This document shows, one piece after another, positions 47,104-58,432 of a DNA stretch of 64,000 nucleotides. The position numbers were made by a program, and so were the translations under genes. Within the stretch, counting starts at the first letter, position 1, and each line of letters starts with the position of its first letter. The DNA comes from Apiosordaria backusii (taxonomy: Eukaryota; Ascomycota; Sordariomycetes; Sordariales; Lasiosphaeriaceae): contig JAUKTV010000006.1 in assembly GCA_030549205.1 (NCBI GenBank), forward strand, positions 886,501 through 950,500. The letters run 5' to 3'. The notes under the pieces were generated by a model that saw only the letters and a list, made by a program, of their open reading frames with translations, had not been told where the DNA came from and made no database searches.

Positions 47104-48158
47104 ATGTCTGACAAACGAAACGCTTTCCTCGACGCCGGTGACAGTGACGAAGACGTCGGCCGCGAATATGACTCCGAAGACGATTTCCAAAAGGGCGGAC
47201 CCAGCGCCAAGCGTAGAAGAGTAGACGACGAAGACAGCGAGGCTGAGGATGCCACCGACGATGAGCAAGACCAAGACGATGACGGTGGCGCAAAGCTTGA
47301 TGGAGAGCCAAAAGAGTCCGCAGATGAGGAAGATGAAGGAGGGGAGACTAAAGAAGGGAAACCGAAAAAGGCAAAGGTCGAGCTTCCCGGCATAACGAAA
47401 TCACTGCTGAAAAAGAACCTGGTCGTCACCGACGCCGCTATCAAGAAATCAGGCGTCATCTACCTGTCGCGCGTACCGCCATTCATGAAGCCACAAAAGT
47501 TGCGATCCCTTCTCGAACCATACGGCCAGATCAACAGGATATTCCTCGCCCCCGAGGACCCAGCAGCCCACGCGCGCCGTGTCCACGCCGGTGGGAACAA
47601 GAAGCGGTCCTACAGCGAGGGCTGGGTCGAGTTTGTCAAGAAGAAGGATGCCAAAAAAGTGGTAGATCTCTTGAATGCCCAGACGATTGGTGGAAAGAAG
47701 TCAAGTTGGTACAGAGATGATGTGTGGGCTATGAAATACCTGAATGGCTTCAAATGGTACGTCTCCCTTTCTTTCTTGAGCTACTCTTTTGCTGGGTCCA
47801 ATTGCTGACAATCGACAGGCACCATTTGACGGAACAAATCGCCGCCGAGAACGCCGAACGAGCCAGCAGAATGCGCGCCGAAATCAGCAAGTCTACCAAG
47901 GAGAACAAGGAGTTTGTGCGGAACGTGGAAAGGGCAAAGGTGTTGCACGGTATGGAGGCCAAGGCTGTGGCCAAGAGGAAAAAGGCTGCAGAGGACGAAA
48001 AGAAGGACGAAAAGAAGGACGATGGAGGCGCGGATGTGGCCGAAGAAAGGGCTGCACAAAAGAAGAGGAGGACCTTTGCACAGGTGCCGCTGGCAAAGAA
48101 GAGGAAGCAAGAGGACCAGCCAGAGCATGTTTCAAGAGTGCTCAGCAAGATCTTTTGA
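47104..48158 (+). CDS. ESF2: Pre-rRNA processing protein Esf2/ABT1
   Basis: Exons 47104-47756 and 47819-48158 (62-nt intron, phase 2) give 330 aa. It acts in the nucleolus in small-subunit processome assembly and 18S rRNA maturation, stimulating the helicase Dbp8 in yeast. The N-terminal ~95 residues are acidic with a basic patch (AKRRRVDDEDSE). An RRM follows at ~113-220 with the family's SGVIYLSRVPPFMKPQKLR, LEPYGQINRIFLAPED and the diagnostic SYSEGWVEF. The C-terminal helix (HHLTEQIAAENAERASRMR) and a Lys-rich tail are also typical. The ATG at 47104 follows CAACA and is the first in frame. Confidence 0.94.
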
Positions 48159-48388
48159 TCATTCTGAGCCATTTTATGTTCATAATTATCTCTTTTGGCC
48201 TGTGCGTATACCCTTTACTAGCACACATTTACTTTGCAGCGATCTTTCACTGGGCTTTGAGATGCTGAATAGCAGCATGTGCTGATTCTTATTCCCAAGA
48301 CTTGTATAAATGTAGCCCTCCCATTTGACCCGGGGGGCACCTTGCTTATCCCCCGTCTTCCAGTGACCTTGACTGACATCGCAACGCC

Positions 48389-49444
48389 ATGAGTCTTTCC
48401 AACCCAGATAGTGCTGGCACGTGGAATTCCAAGCACCGTCGTGTTGAATCAGCAATTCGAAGGCTTGGAATCTCTCGGGAAGAGGCAGCTGAGCTCCAAG
48501 GCTACATTAAACGACTTCTCGACGAGGACAAGGCTGTCTATGAGGGATATCCAATCGAATCCCTTCTCATACACCGATACCAGACAGATTGGAAGCACCT
48601 ACGAATATGGAAAGAGGAGCCTGTCGTCAGCGTTGAGCCTGCCTTCAAGAGATGTGTGGAAGCGGTACGAGATGGCTTGAATTTGTCCAGATTTCCGATC
48701 TCAATTTGCCCCGTATCCAGCCAATCTTCTGCCCCCATCAGATCCTCCCCGACCGCGAGGCAAGCTGGTTCTGGGTACAGCAGCTGGGGTGAGAGCACAT
48801 CAACCACAAGGTCCAATCAGCCCTCATTCCCAAGACTTTCACCCGAAAGCCCTCTCTACATCAGACCGCATACAAGAGCAACGAGCAGCAACAGGGCCTG
48901 GGAGTCTGCTCCAGCATCCAAAGCCTCACCTCTCGAGTCGCCATCCTTTTGTGGCGGGTCAGATCCCGGTCCCAGTGCGCGAAGCAGAAAGTATCCCCCC
49001 ATCGTTGAGCGACAGTACTCGCTACCCTTGGCCTATCTCAGACCACGATCTTCGAGCAGCTCACGAGCGACATCCCCGTTTCTGCCGTCCGGCTTCCCCC
49101 TTCCGCCTTATTCTCCAACCACACCTTACCAACCCAATAGGACAAGCCAGAACTTCTTCCCATTAAACCACCCCAACATCAGCGACCCTCCCCGCGACTT
49201 CACCTTCACGGAGCGCATCAAACGTGAATCCTACCGCACACGCTCCTGGTGCCCAAAACCTCACCCCATCCCCTGCAGCACGCCATCTCTCATCCAACCC
49301 ACCACAAATCCCTACAACAACAGCCTCACTCCCACAATGGACACCATCACCCCAACCACCACCCCCCGTCAGCGCATCCCCACCCGCAAGCCCGTCCCTA
49401 TTCCCACCCCTCATCCAGCAACGACATCATCCCCGCGTCCTTGA
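48389..49444 (+). CDS. Hypothetical Ser/Pro-rich protein; 3' end uncertain
   Basis: Frame of 351 aa from the ATG at 48389. The first ~100 residues are ordered and charged, with predicted helices (RRVESAIRRLGISREEAAE, YIKRLLDEDKAVYEGY) and the segment YQTDWKHLRIWKEEP. The rest is Ser/Pro-rich. An overlapping frame at 49249-49980 shows the same composition and ends in a basic stretch and a Cys cluster (RRLVCGCCGDER), which looks like a genuine C-terminus. An intron of length 3n+2 between ~49250 and 49550 would join them, but I could not find strong splice sites in the required phase. The true gene may therefore extend to 49980. No known domain. Confidence 0.55.
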   Translation: MSLSNPDSAGTWNSKHRRVESAIRRLGISREEAAELQGYIKRLLDEDKAVYEGYPIESLLIHRYQTDWKHLRIWKEEPVVSVEPAFKRCVEAVRDGLNLSRFPISICPVSSQSSAPIRSSPTARQAGSGYSSWGESTSTTRSNQPSFPRLSPESPLYIRPHTRATSSNRAWESAPASKASPLESPSFCGGSDPGPSARSRKYPPIVERQYSLPLAYLRPRSSSSSRATSPFLPSGFPLPPYSPTTPYQPNRTSQNFFPLNHPNISDPPRDFTFTERIKRESYRTRSWCPKPHPIPCSTPSLIQPTTNPYNNSLTPTMDTITPTTTPRQRIPTRKPVPIPTPHPATTSSPRP

Positions 49445-50282
49445 ACCCCCCCCACACCCGCACCCGCCGCATGTCAAGCCCCGCCGTCCAAACCCACAAC
49501 CATCACAGCAGTCATGACCCTGACAATTATCCCAATCATTTCTCCCAGCCTGGGGTTACCTCTCACTCATCACCCCTACTACCCCATCCGCCGAACCGCC
49601 CAACCACCCTCCCAGACCTGCCCATCAACAAGAGCAGCCAACCACCCCACCATCATCCCCGCGACGCCTTCAGGGATGATGATGACGACCTCTACCCAGG
49701 AAAGAAGAGAGACCTTACCCCCGACTTTGCCATCGTCCCAGTCACCAAGCTTTCACCCCACTCCTCCCACTCCTCCCACTCCCACTCTTCACCAGACCGG
49801 CGGCGGCGGCACCAGCAGAGCCATCACAACAGGAGAGCGAGGGCAAAGTCGAGGTCGGGAATGGACGATGATGAGCGTGGACGAAGAAGGAAAGTGGTAG
49901 AATCTGAACGGGAAGGAGAGCAGCGGGAAAGGGGATCGTGGAGGAGGTTAGTTTGTGGTTGCTGTGGGGATGAACGCTGAGACGGGGGGATTTGTTGGTT
50001 GAGATCTACGGAAGACAAGAAATGGCAAGAGATACCAGTACTCTTGTCGTGGAGGTAAAAAGCCATGTAATGGTCACTGGCCATGAGCCGGCAAATCGTA
50101 GACAAGAAAAGTGAGACTGCTGCAAAACACACAGGCGTCCCGATCGCACTTATGAGATCCATCACAGTAGAAATGAAACATGTGGTGAACCAAGTCTTAG
50201 AAGTCATAGATTCATCAAACAAAACAATAATGGTATATTTCCCATTTTTCCCATCCCATCCCTTTTCATGATCAAACTAAAT

Positions 50283-51889
50283 CTACTCATGAATGCCCAA
50301 CTCATCAAAGTCATCCAACAGCTCATCCATATTGATCTTCGGCCCGTCATCCACCCCCGTCATCTCTGTCTCGGCAATGCTCATCGCATCAGCATCCTGC
50401 TGCTGCCTCTTCTTGGTGTTCTTGTACAAGGCCAACGCAGCCCGCAACTCCTCATCCTCTTCGACGTCCCGTAAGAACATCTCGTACTCGGCCTCCATCT
50501 TCGCCTGGTCGGCCGCCTTGGGCAGCAGCTCGCCCTCGTCCTTGGCCATGCGCTTGAGCTTCCAGTTGCGCTTCCTGTTCCTGCGTCTGTTGGGGTAGTA
50601 CTTCTTGACCAGGATGACGTCGGGAATGGTCGACCCGAACGCGCGGGACCCCTCGATAGCATCCAGAGCGGACGAGTTGAAGTTTGTGCCCGAGAGCATA
50701 TACCCGAGAACTGAGTCGCCGGCGTGCAGCAGGTTGCCAAGATGCGTTTTGGTAAAGTAGGTGTGGTCATTGACGCCAAGGTCTGCGGCACGAGCGACTT
50801 GGACTTCGGACAAAACCCACTTGCCCTTGCGAACGTTTGTTGGCTCAACGTCCATGACAATAAACTCAACCAAATCAGGTGTTCCGGCAAGCGGTTGAAA
50901 GGGCGCCCGCCAGTAGACGTCGGAGCTGATTTCGGCTGTCTGAAGGGTGCTGGGGTCGAGGAGGTTGACGGATGTTCCTATCCTGTGGCAAAGAACAAGG
51001 GGTGTGATGTTACCAATTGATCTCGCCAACTTGAGTGGCAATGCCACCAGGTCGTCTCTGCAGATGGGGACAATCTCCACTGAGTAGTTGAACTTGTATG
51101 ACTTGTCACCCGTGTGATTATCCTGCGAAATGAGTTGTCTCGACTCCTTGACAAAGACTGGTGTGACTGATTTGAGGAAGGAAAGGAAGGCCTCGGCTTG
51201 ATTTCTGTGAGCGAAGTAGAAATCAATACCGCCTTTCTCCTCTTTGATGTTGATGGTATCCCGATGTGCTTGGTGCTTGAGAATGAGCTGTTCCAGAAGC
51301 AAGAAGGTTCTCTTGTGAGACACCTTTTGGCGGACCTGTACTGACGCTCTCCAGACGTTGGCTGTGTATGACTTGGCGCAGTCCTTGCACTGCTGAGTTC
51401 CCACGACGTAGACGACCTCGAAACTTTGTTGCATAAGAACGCCATCGGCAACTGAATCTTGGATAGTGATCTTGACCTTGATTCTTCGCGAATGTGGTTC
51501 TGTCCAGATGAACTCTGCGTTGACAATGCGGACCTTTGTGATGTTTCGTAACCTCTTCAAGCACAAAGCCAACAACTCTTTAGATTCAGGGGCAGCGTTG
51601 ACCCAGGTGTTGGGAGGCATGAGCCATCGGTCGCAGTCACGGCAGAATTGGATGTGGGCTTCGCGGGGGATCGTCTTAGAGATGTCGACTGTGAGTTTAA
51701 TGCTGGAGTCGTTTTTGTTAGCTTAAGTGCCATGAGAACAAGCCATGGATGATCTTACCAGTCGTAGCACATAGCACCGGCGGAAGAGGTGCCATCGATG
51801 GGAGAGCCGCAGTTGCAGCACAAAATGGTTGCGCCGGTTCGCGCTGTGCCCAGCATTGGGGCCATGCCCATGGGAGTGTCGAGATCCAT
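50283..51889 (-). CDS. NMD3: 60S ribosomal export protein Nmd3
   Basis: Exons 51759-51889 and 50283-51702 (56-nt intron, phase 2) give 516 aa. Nmd3 binds late 60S subunits and bridges them to the exportin Crm1. The N-terminal zinc-binding CxxC pairs are visible: ILCCNCGSP, MCYDC (made only by splicing), FCRDCDRW and QCKDCAKS. The conserved core continues with KQ/KVSHKRTFLLLEQLIL, DFYFAHRNQAEAF and YVYKFNYSVEIVPICRDDL-like sequence. The C-terminus is acidic with hydrophobic residues (MDELLDDFDELGI), matching the leucine-rich export signal. The ATG at 51889 was chosen because the upstream in-frame extension is not conserved in character. Confidence 0.95.
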
Positions 51890-53445
51890 GGCTTCTAGTG
51901 TGTATCTGGTCGTTCTCGGTGTTTGTTTAGTGTTTTTTTTGTATTCGAGAAGGTTTACCGTCTGAGAGTGGACGGTCGCAGGTAGATATGGTGGGACTTG
52001 CACAGCAGGACGGCAAACTGGGGACTGCTGGCGGGGCTGGCTCTTGTCTCTTCAAGAATTTTGACAACAGAAAATTGCCCCGCGCTGGGTTGATAAGCAG
52101 TTTATCGGAATGTGGGGTGAGTCCCTGTGGAACTTCAGCACAGGCCATATTTCTTGGCATGACCCTCGCCACTCTGGCACGTGACTCATCCGGAGACACC
52201 GCATTACTAAGGTAATTGCTGTCGACTTCAGTCATCTCTCTGATGGAGAGCATACCAAGAGTTAGTCAACATTACCGATGGTTGCATGATGGACTGGAGC
52301 TAGGCCCTAGTCGTGCTATGTTGGAAACTGTAAACTTGTGAAGTTCTGAAGGTGAGTGCGCCAGTTTCGCCAAGAGACCTAGTCACGTTGTGGACAAAAA
52401 AAAGGAGATATCGTTGGATTGTGATGAAGTAGTAGGATCTGCAAGTTCAACAGCATCGGCATGTTCATCCCAAGCTCCAGCTGAACTTGATTGTGGCATG
52501 ACATCGCGGATATGGAGTCCCGCCTCTCAGCTTGTTTACCCAATTCTCGTTCAATCCTTGACTCGAGTCTACAACTCGAAAAGCCGCTCAAGACTCTCTG
52601 ATACATAGTTCCGGAGCTGATCAAAAAGCTTTGTCTCTCGCGGTCCATTTCTTACGTTCGCGTTACGCGTAGCACTGTCGATTTGAAAAAACTCCGACAT
52701 GCTCACTCGAACAGAATGATTAAAGGAAGACCACACAATTTCTGCAGCCATTTTGGCTACCAAAGCGGGCTGGGGCTATGAGGATAAAGTAATGAGATTG
52801 CTTATTACCAGGTATGAATGGCCGCCCAAAGCAGACTGGTTGACTGGCATCTCTTCATACCAGGTAGCTCCGTGAAAAATGCATCTGAAAGGTGAAAGAA
52901 AACAAGCCTGCACACAGCACAGTGTGCCTTAGTTGATGGGTCAGGCAGAAACAGAGGCTTTCCAATTATGAAGCACGACTTGTTGGAAATTGCCGCTGAA
53001 AGGGAGATTGAGAGTTGAGGCTCACGCTGCAGGTTGAAGCACCTTGCATGTCGAAACCTACCACTGAAATAGCAAGTTGTCATAGGTTCCAGGCGTGTGG
53101 GTCAACAACATATGGGGTGTGGGTGAAGTCGCGACGAGAAGAGATCCATCAAAACCTATCAGCCACCGTAGTTTAGAACATGAAACCTGACTGACGGACT
53201 GGAGATTCTATTGTTATCTCGAGAAAGCCAAGACACAAAGAGAGCGGGCCGCCCAAACAGTGAACAATGCAGTGAATGCCCAGCACGTGGGAGCAACCAG
53301 CAGCGGGTCTCTTTGGTGTCGCTATTTTTCTGAACGGCGGTGTTTATTAAAGACCACCTCAGTATTTATTTCTCGCTCATTTCCACCGCCACCAGCAGAG
53401 ATCTCGTCACATCATCTTTTACCCTTGGTTTACCTCAAAATCAAG
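51890..53445. other. Intergenic region
   Basis: 1.5 kb between the divergent NMD3 and the Cys-rich gene. Short frames only, with ordinary composition. No gene or RNA was recognised. Confidence 0.45.
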
Positions 53446-54348
53446 ATGTCGAGCAGTAAATCAAGAGCCGAGCAGCAGCCTCTGTTCACATCACCCCCTC
53501 AACAACCACCTCCAACATGGCAAGGTCCCTCCTCGACTCGATACGGCGGTGACTGCTCGCGACCACTCCCTCCAGCCAAACAGCGAAAACCAGAAGACTA
53601 CAAATCCCTCCCCGCCTTCGAATACGTCAACCTCACCAAACTAAAAGTCCACAACCCCACCCTCTACGCCGCCGTCACCACCCCCACCCCGGAACCCTCG
53701 AAATCCAGACCCTCCAACCCCCTCAAACTCTTCAAAACCACCCCCAAACCCCCCTCCTCCCCCCTCCCCAAACCAATAGGCTACACCCCCCAACCCCCCA
53801 TGTCCACCGGCTACCCCCAGCACCTCTGCCCCATCTGCAGCACCCCCATCGGCCACGGCGAAAACCAAGACTTCACCGGCAACCTCCCCTGCAAGCACCG
53901 CGGCCCCTGCCGCTCCAAGAAGTGCATACAAGCCTACTACGGCTCCTCCGACCTCTGGGCCCTCCCCTACACCGGAACCGAACCGATTTACTGCCAGGCT
54001 CCCGGCTGCGGCGCCCGAATCGAAGGCTGGTGCGAGGTCAAGTGCATAAGGTCCAAGGGCAGCAAGTTGGGAGGGGTGTATTTTAATATCGCCTATCGAG
54101 ATCCAAAGGTTGTCGAGGCGGAGGAGGAAAGTCAACGGATCCGGGCTGAGGAGCAGCGCAAGAAACAGGGGAGGACGTCTTCTGACAGGGCAAAAGATAA
54201 ACCCGGGTGGTGGGAGACGTGGGGTTTCTGCTGCGTTCCTTGTTTGTGTTGTGTCACTATCTTCGGGGGGGACCCTGTGGTGTGTTTCTTTTGCTTGGAT
54301 TATTGTTGCTGCGGAGGATCGGCCTTGGATCAACTGATGGGTGCCTAG
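53446..54348 (+). CDS. Hypothetical protein with zinc-finger-like and Cys-cluster regions
   Basis: The frame opens at 53260, but the ATG at 53446 (context TCAAGATGTC) is preferred, giving 300 aa. The first ~120 residues are proline-rich and disordered. A Cys/His-rich segment follows at ~130-205 (LCPICSTPIGHGEN, LPCKHRGPCRSKKC, YCQAPGCGARIEGWCEVKC), a plausible zinc-binding module. Then a charged helix (EAEEESQRIRAEEQRKKQ) leads to a hydrophobic Cys-dense C-terminus (WGFCCVPCLCCVTIF, VCFFCLDYCCCGG). The last part resembles Cys-rich, membrane-associated or palmitoylated segments. No family is recognised; the gene is intronless. Confidence 0.68.
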   Translation: MSSSKSRAEQQPLFTSPPQQPPPTWQGPSSTRYGGDCSRPLPPAKQRKPEDYKSLPAFEYVNLTKLKVHNPTLYAAVTTPTPEPSKSRPSNPLKLFKTTPKPPSSPLPKPIGYTPQPPMSTGYPQHLCPICSTPIGHGENQDFTGNLPCKHRGPCRSKKCIQAYYGSSDLWALPYTGTEPIYCQAPGCGARIEGWCEVKCIRSKGSKLGGVYFNIAYRDPKVVEAEEESQRIRAEEQRKKQGRTSSDRAKDKPGWWETWGFCCVPCLCCVTIFGGDPVVCFFCLDYCCCGGSALDQLMGA

Positions 54349-54559
54349 GTACAAGGGCATTGGTAGGAGGGTTCTCGACGGCAAATGCTGCCTACATGGC
54401 TCTCTGAAGTGTACGATTGGGGGATGCGTTTATACTGGCACAGGCGATAGCTGAGGTTGGCCATCATATCTAGGTATCTCACTGGATGAATACAGCCTAG
54501 TTCTACACTTTGAGATTGTTTACATCCCCGATTCCGCTTGTCTTGAAACTTTGCCGACC

Positions 54560-55321
54560 TTAGTCAGAATCAGAACTACCCGAAGAGTCCGAATCCGACC
54601 CACTCCCCTTCTTGTGCTTCTTCTCCTTCTTGTGCTTTTTATCCTTCTTCTCCTTCTTCCCCTCCTTATCATTATCCTTCTTCCCCTCCTTGTGCTTGTC
54701 CTTCTTGTCCTTCTTGGGCTTGTCGAGTCTGTGTCAAATACTCTTGTCAGCTACCGCTATAAGCAAAAGAAAGGAAAAATGTTGAACTCACTTATTCCCA
54801 ATTACACCCTCAAGCTTATTCCCCGCAAACGCCCCGCCAAGAACCCCAGCGGCAGCGGTGGCCAGCGATCCACCTCCGGCACCGCCACCACCAGCCGAGT
54901 GCCCGAGCAATGCACCGGCAGCTGCGCCGAGAAGAGAGCTGCCGAGTCCGGCACGGTCTTTGCCGGGCGCGCCTTGGCCCTGCTGTTGCTGCTGTTGGTG
55001 GTGCGCTACCGAATCTTGGCTTTGCTGGGGATGGTGCTGCTGTTGCTGACCGTATTGGCCCTGCTGTTGGCCATACTGTTGCTGACCATACTGCCCCTGG
55101 GGCTGACCATATTGTTGCTGCGGCGGTGGCTGTTGAGGAGGAGGATAATACTGCTGCTGCTGGTGCTGTGGAGGAGGATAGTAGCCCTGGCCCTGCTGCT
55201 GCGGGTCGTAGGTCTGCTGGCCGGTGTTGCTGTAGCCGTAGCCCTGTTGCTGCTGCTGCTGTTGCGGCTGCTGGCCGCCGCCGCCGCCCTGATAGGAATT
55301 GTAGTAATCTTGAGCTGACAT
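54560..55321 (-). CDS. Glutamine-rich protein with glycine-zipper and Lys-rich tail
   Basis: Exons 54792-55321 and 54560-54728 (63-nt intron, phase 2) give 232 aa. Residues 1-125 are a low-complexity Gln/Tyr/Pro/Gly region (QQQYGQPQGQYGQQQYGQQ) of prion-like composition. A glycine-zipper motif spans ~133-175 (LGSSLLGAAAGALLGHSAGG, AAAGVLGGAFAG), often seen in membrane-inserting or oligomerising proteins. Exon 2 encodes almost only Lys/Asp/Glu (DKPKKDKKDKHKEGKKDN) and a closing Ser/Asp tract. The sequence MSAQDYYNSY at the start fits the family of fungal Q-rich glycine-zipper proteins. Function is unknown; stress or aggregation roles are speculation. Confidence 0.75.
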
Positions 55322-56169
55322 GATTGCTGCTTGATGAGTAGGGGAAATAGGGTTCGAGGCTAAGAGGTGAAGCTGCACAATGATGTTGGGGAGTCTTGGC
55401 TGGGAGTTGAGTGCGGGGCATTGGGGCCTGTAAGGCTCCGCCACGGCTGACGTTACTGATGACATAATGCGGGCACAGTATTTCTTCTCGATATCAATCA
55501 CTATGCGCACTGTCCAGCCCGCGGCCAATCCACTCGTGATGTTCACAGATCACAAGTCCACAGATCACAACCAAGCTAGGTAGGCACGTCGTAGACAAAG
55601 AAATAGAGACTCCAGCTTTAGCAAACAAAGGTCTTAAAAGATAGTGAACAGGCCTTTAAAGATAGGCAAACGGCCTTAAAAGTAATTAATAGGTATTTCA
55701 ATTATATCTGAATGGTTATTAAATCACTTTTAAGACGTATCGACCATCGTTCAACGCCTCAGTACTATCTTTCAAGCCCTTTGTTTTATGCAGCAGTCTC
55801 TATTCTTTTATTCACAACGTCGGGTGGTAGGACACTCATCGAATCGCCAAGGCAAGGTACCGACGCGATGCCACCTCTCATGCCAACCACCTTCCCCAAT
55901 CGCGCCGGCAATCCGATTTCCCCTATCCCCCACACGCATTTCCGCATCTGGAAGTTCATTAGATACGCAGGCGGCATTTGGGCCTTGGAATCCCGTGGCA
56001 ATCTCTTCGGTAGTGAGGATAAGGTAGCTTGTATCCGTATGTAAATGTGATTGTTTTTTTTGGTATCCGCCATCGCATCGCGTAAGTACATTACGAAAAC
56101 ATAGGTATGAAACTTTTCCAATTTTCGACATCAAGCCAATATCGTTCCCTCTGCATGTTCTTATTCTCT
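55322..56169. other. Intergenic region with short degenerate AT-rich repeats
   Basis: Between the Q-rich gene and the GH3 gene. Around 55545-55572 the string ACAGATCACAA is duplicated. At 55629-55690 three imperfect ~21-bp units built on GGCCTTAAAAG occur. The patch is more AT-rich than its surroundings and may be a small decayed repeat. Confidence 0.5.
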
Positions 56170-58432
56170 CTAGGCCGTGATGGTGCCCGTCAAGCGGATA
56201 TCCCTCGAGCTGGCGCCAACACTGACCACAAAGTTGCCACTGGGGACAACCCAGTTTTGCAGCCGGGTATCCCAGTAGCTGAGATCTCTGCGCCTGAGGT
56301 TAAAAGTGGCCGTGCCGCTGGCACCCGGGGCGAGCTTCAGCTTGGAAAAACCACGCAGCTGCTTCGGGGGCGAGGCAGGCGCCGAGGATGGCAAGCCAAT
56401 GTACAGCTGGGCAACTTCAGCACCCTCAACAGCGCCCGAGTTGGTAATGACAGCGGTGACTGTCGCAACGTCTTCCCACAGATCAGCAGGCCCGCCGGGA
56501 ATGGTAGGACCGGTCGCAGGTCCGGCCTTGACAGTGGAAGTCACCTTGATGTCGGAAAAGGTGAAGTTGGTGTAGGCTGTGATTTTGGGTCAGTAAAACA
56601 TTAAACAATCAAACCGAAATTCTGGGGTTCAACATACAGAGACCAAAGCCAAACTCATAGCGCGGCTCAATCTTGGCGTTGTCAAAGTGGCGGTAGTCCA
56701 CAAAGAGACCTTCCCTAAAGTTGTCATCGCCACGAATAACGGCTGTGCCATAGTCGGCCTCCCTCTTGCCAATTGTATAGGGGAGCTTTCCGGATGGAGA
56801 AACCAAGCCGTAGAGGACATCAACAAGAGCGTTGCCATTCTCCTGGCCTGGGAGGCCAGCCCACACGATAGCGCGGACTCCGTTGGTGTTGAGGATAGTC
56901 TCCAAGGTGATCTGACCGACACTGTGAACAACAACAATGACGTTCTTGTTGGCCTGAGCAGCGGCCTGGACAAGCTGATTGCCATTGTGCCATGGGTCAA
57001 GGTTGTTGCGGTCACCAACATGGCCCTCGACAGTGATGTATCCCTCACCAGAATCGGCGGTGATGACAACAACGACAGCGTCAGCACCAGAGACAGCGTT
57101 TGAAACACCGTTGGTGTTGTCATTGTTGTGGAGGCTGACTTGTGTTCCGTCGGCTTGGGCGCGGGTCCTGAGAGCATCGTAGGGGGAAATAAGATAGGGG
57201 TAGTTGACGCTGCCCGATCCCCACCCCATACCCAGAGTACCAACATTGCAGCCCTTGTCAACACAGGCGTTGATGCCCTGAGGGTTGTTGACCGAGTGTG
57301 AGCCTACAACGGCAATCTTTTTGGGCTTGGAAAGCGGCAAAATACCATCGTTCTTGAGCAGGACAATGCCGTCTCTGGCAACGGCACGCACGTTCTCCTT
57401 GTGGTTGCCCTGGACGTTGGCCCTGATGTTGATGGAGGGATAGCCTTGGTTCTGGCGAAGCAAGTACCAGCCAGCCAAGATTCTTTTGCACATATCATCC
57501 AATCTGGATCGCTGAACTTGGCCGGCGTTGACAGCACTGTTGAGCTGAGGGCCCCAGAGAATGTTGCGGCCGTTGAAATCACTGCCGGGCATGGTCAAGT
57601 CGAGACCACTGTTGGCAGAGAGAGCAGTGCTGTGCTGAGCGTTCCAATCACTGAGAACGTAGCCCTGGAACCCAAGTTCCTTCTTCAGGATCTGATTCAA
57701 AGCCTTGTCATTCTCGCAGGCCCACGTGCCGTTGAGCTTGTTGTAACTGCACATGACGCTGGCAACGTTGGCATGCACGGCATCGGCAAAAGGCCAGAGA
57801 TAAAGCTCGTGCTGGGTCCGGTCGTCCATGTTGCTGCTCATGGTCTCGCGGTTCAATTCTTGTTCGTTTGCGATGTAATGCTTGGCATTGGCCTGCACGC
57901 CGGCCGACTGAATACCCTCGATGGTCTCTTTCATAGCAATACCAGCGAGGTAGGGGTCGGACCCAAATCCCTCCCAGTTGCGGCCACCGTGGGGGATCTT
58001 GCCTAGGGCACCGGCAACAGGGCCCAGCAAGATATGAACACCGCATCCCTTAGCTTCAGCGCCCAAGTAAGCACCACGCTGTCGGATCAAATCAACATCC
58101 CACGTTGAAGCCGCCTGAATGCCTGGTGTGAAGGCAGTGGTGCCAGTACCGAAACGGATACCCAGTGGGCCATCCTGGAGACAGATCTGGGGGTAGTTGA
58201 TGGAGTTGATTGGGGCTGTGTTTCCAACGCAGGGCCCTTTGTCCCAGCCAACGCCGGTGACCATGTTGATCTTGTCTTGCTGTGACATCCTGGCCAGAGC
58301 AGCAGCAGCCTGGGAGTGGGCGGCAGCCCATGCTTGAGCGCCGGTTGGTGCTTGTCGCGATACCTTGTCACCTGTTGTCTCTCCCTTGCCCAGCATGGCT
58401 GCTGCCAGGAGAAAGAAAGTTTGGGGGACCAT
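56170..58432 (-). CDS. Secreted beta-glucosidase, glycoside hydrolase family 3
   Basis: Exons 56638-58432 and 56170-56576 (61-nt intron, phase 1) give 733 aa, close to fungal Cel3A-type enzymes. It releases glucose from cellobiose and other beta-glucosides outside the cell. A hydrophobic N-terminus (MVPQTFFLLAAAMLG) is a signal peptide. The TIM-barrel shows LQDGPLGIRFG, GRNWEGFGSDPYL, AKHYIANEQE and the nucleophile Asp in GYVLSDWNAQHS. The alpha/beta sandwich has VGSHSVN and the acid region ADSGEGYITVEGHVGDR. The C-terminal fibronectin III-like domain (AVEGAEVAQLYIGLP, LRGFSKLKLAPGAS) is split by the intron. Catalytic residues look intact, unlike the GH6 relative in this window. Confidence 0.95.
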
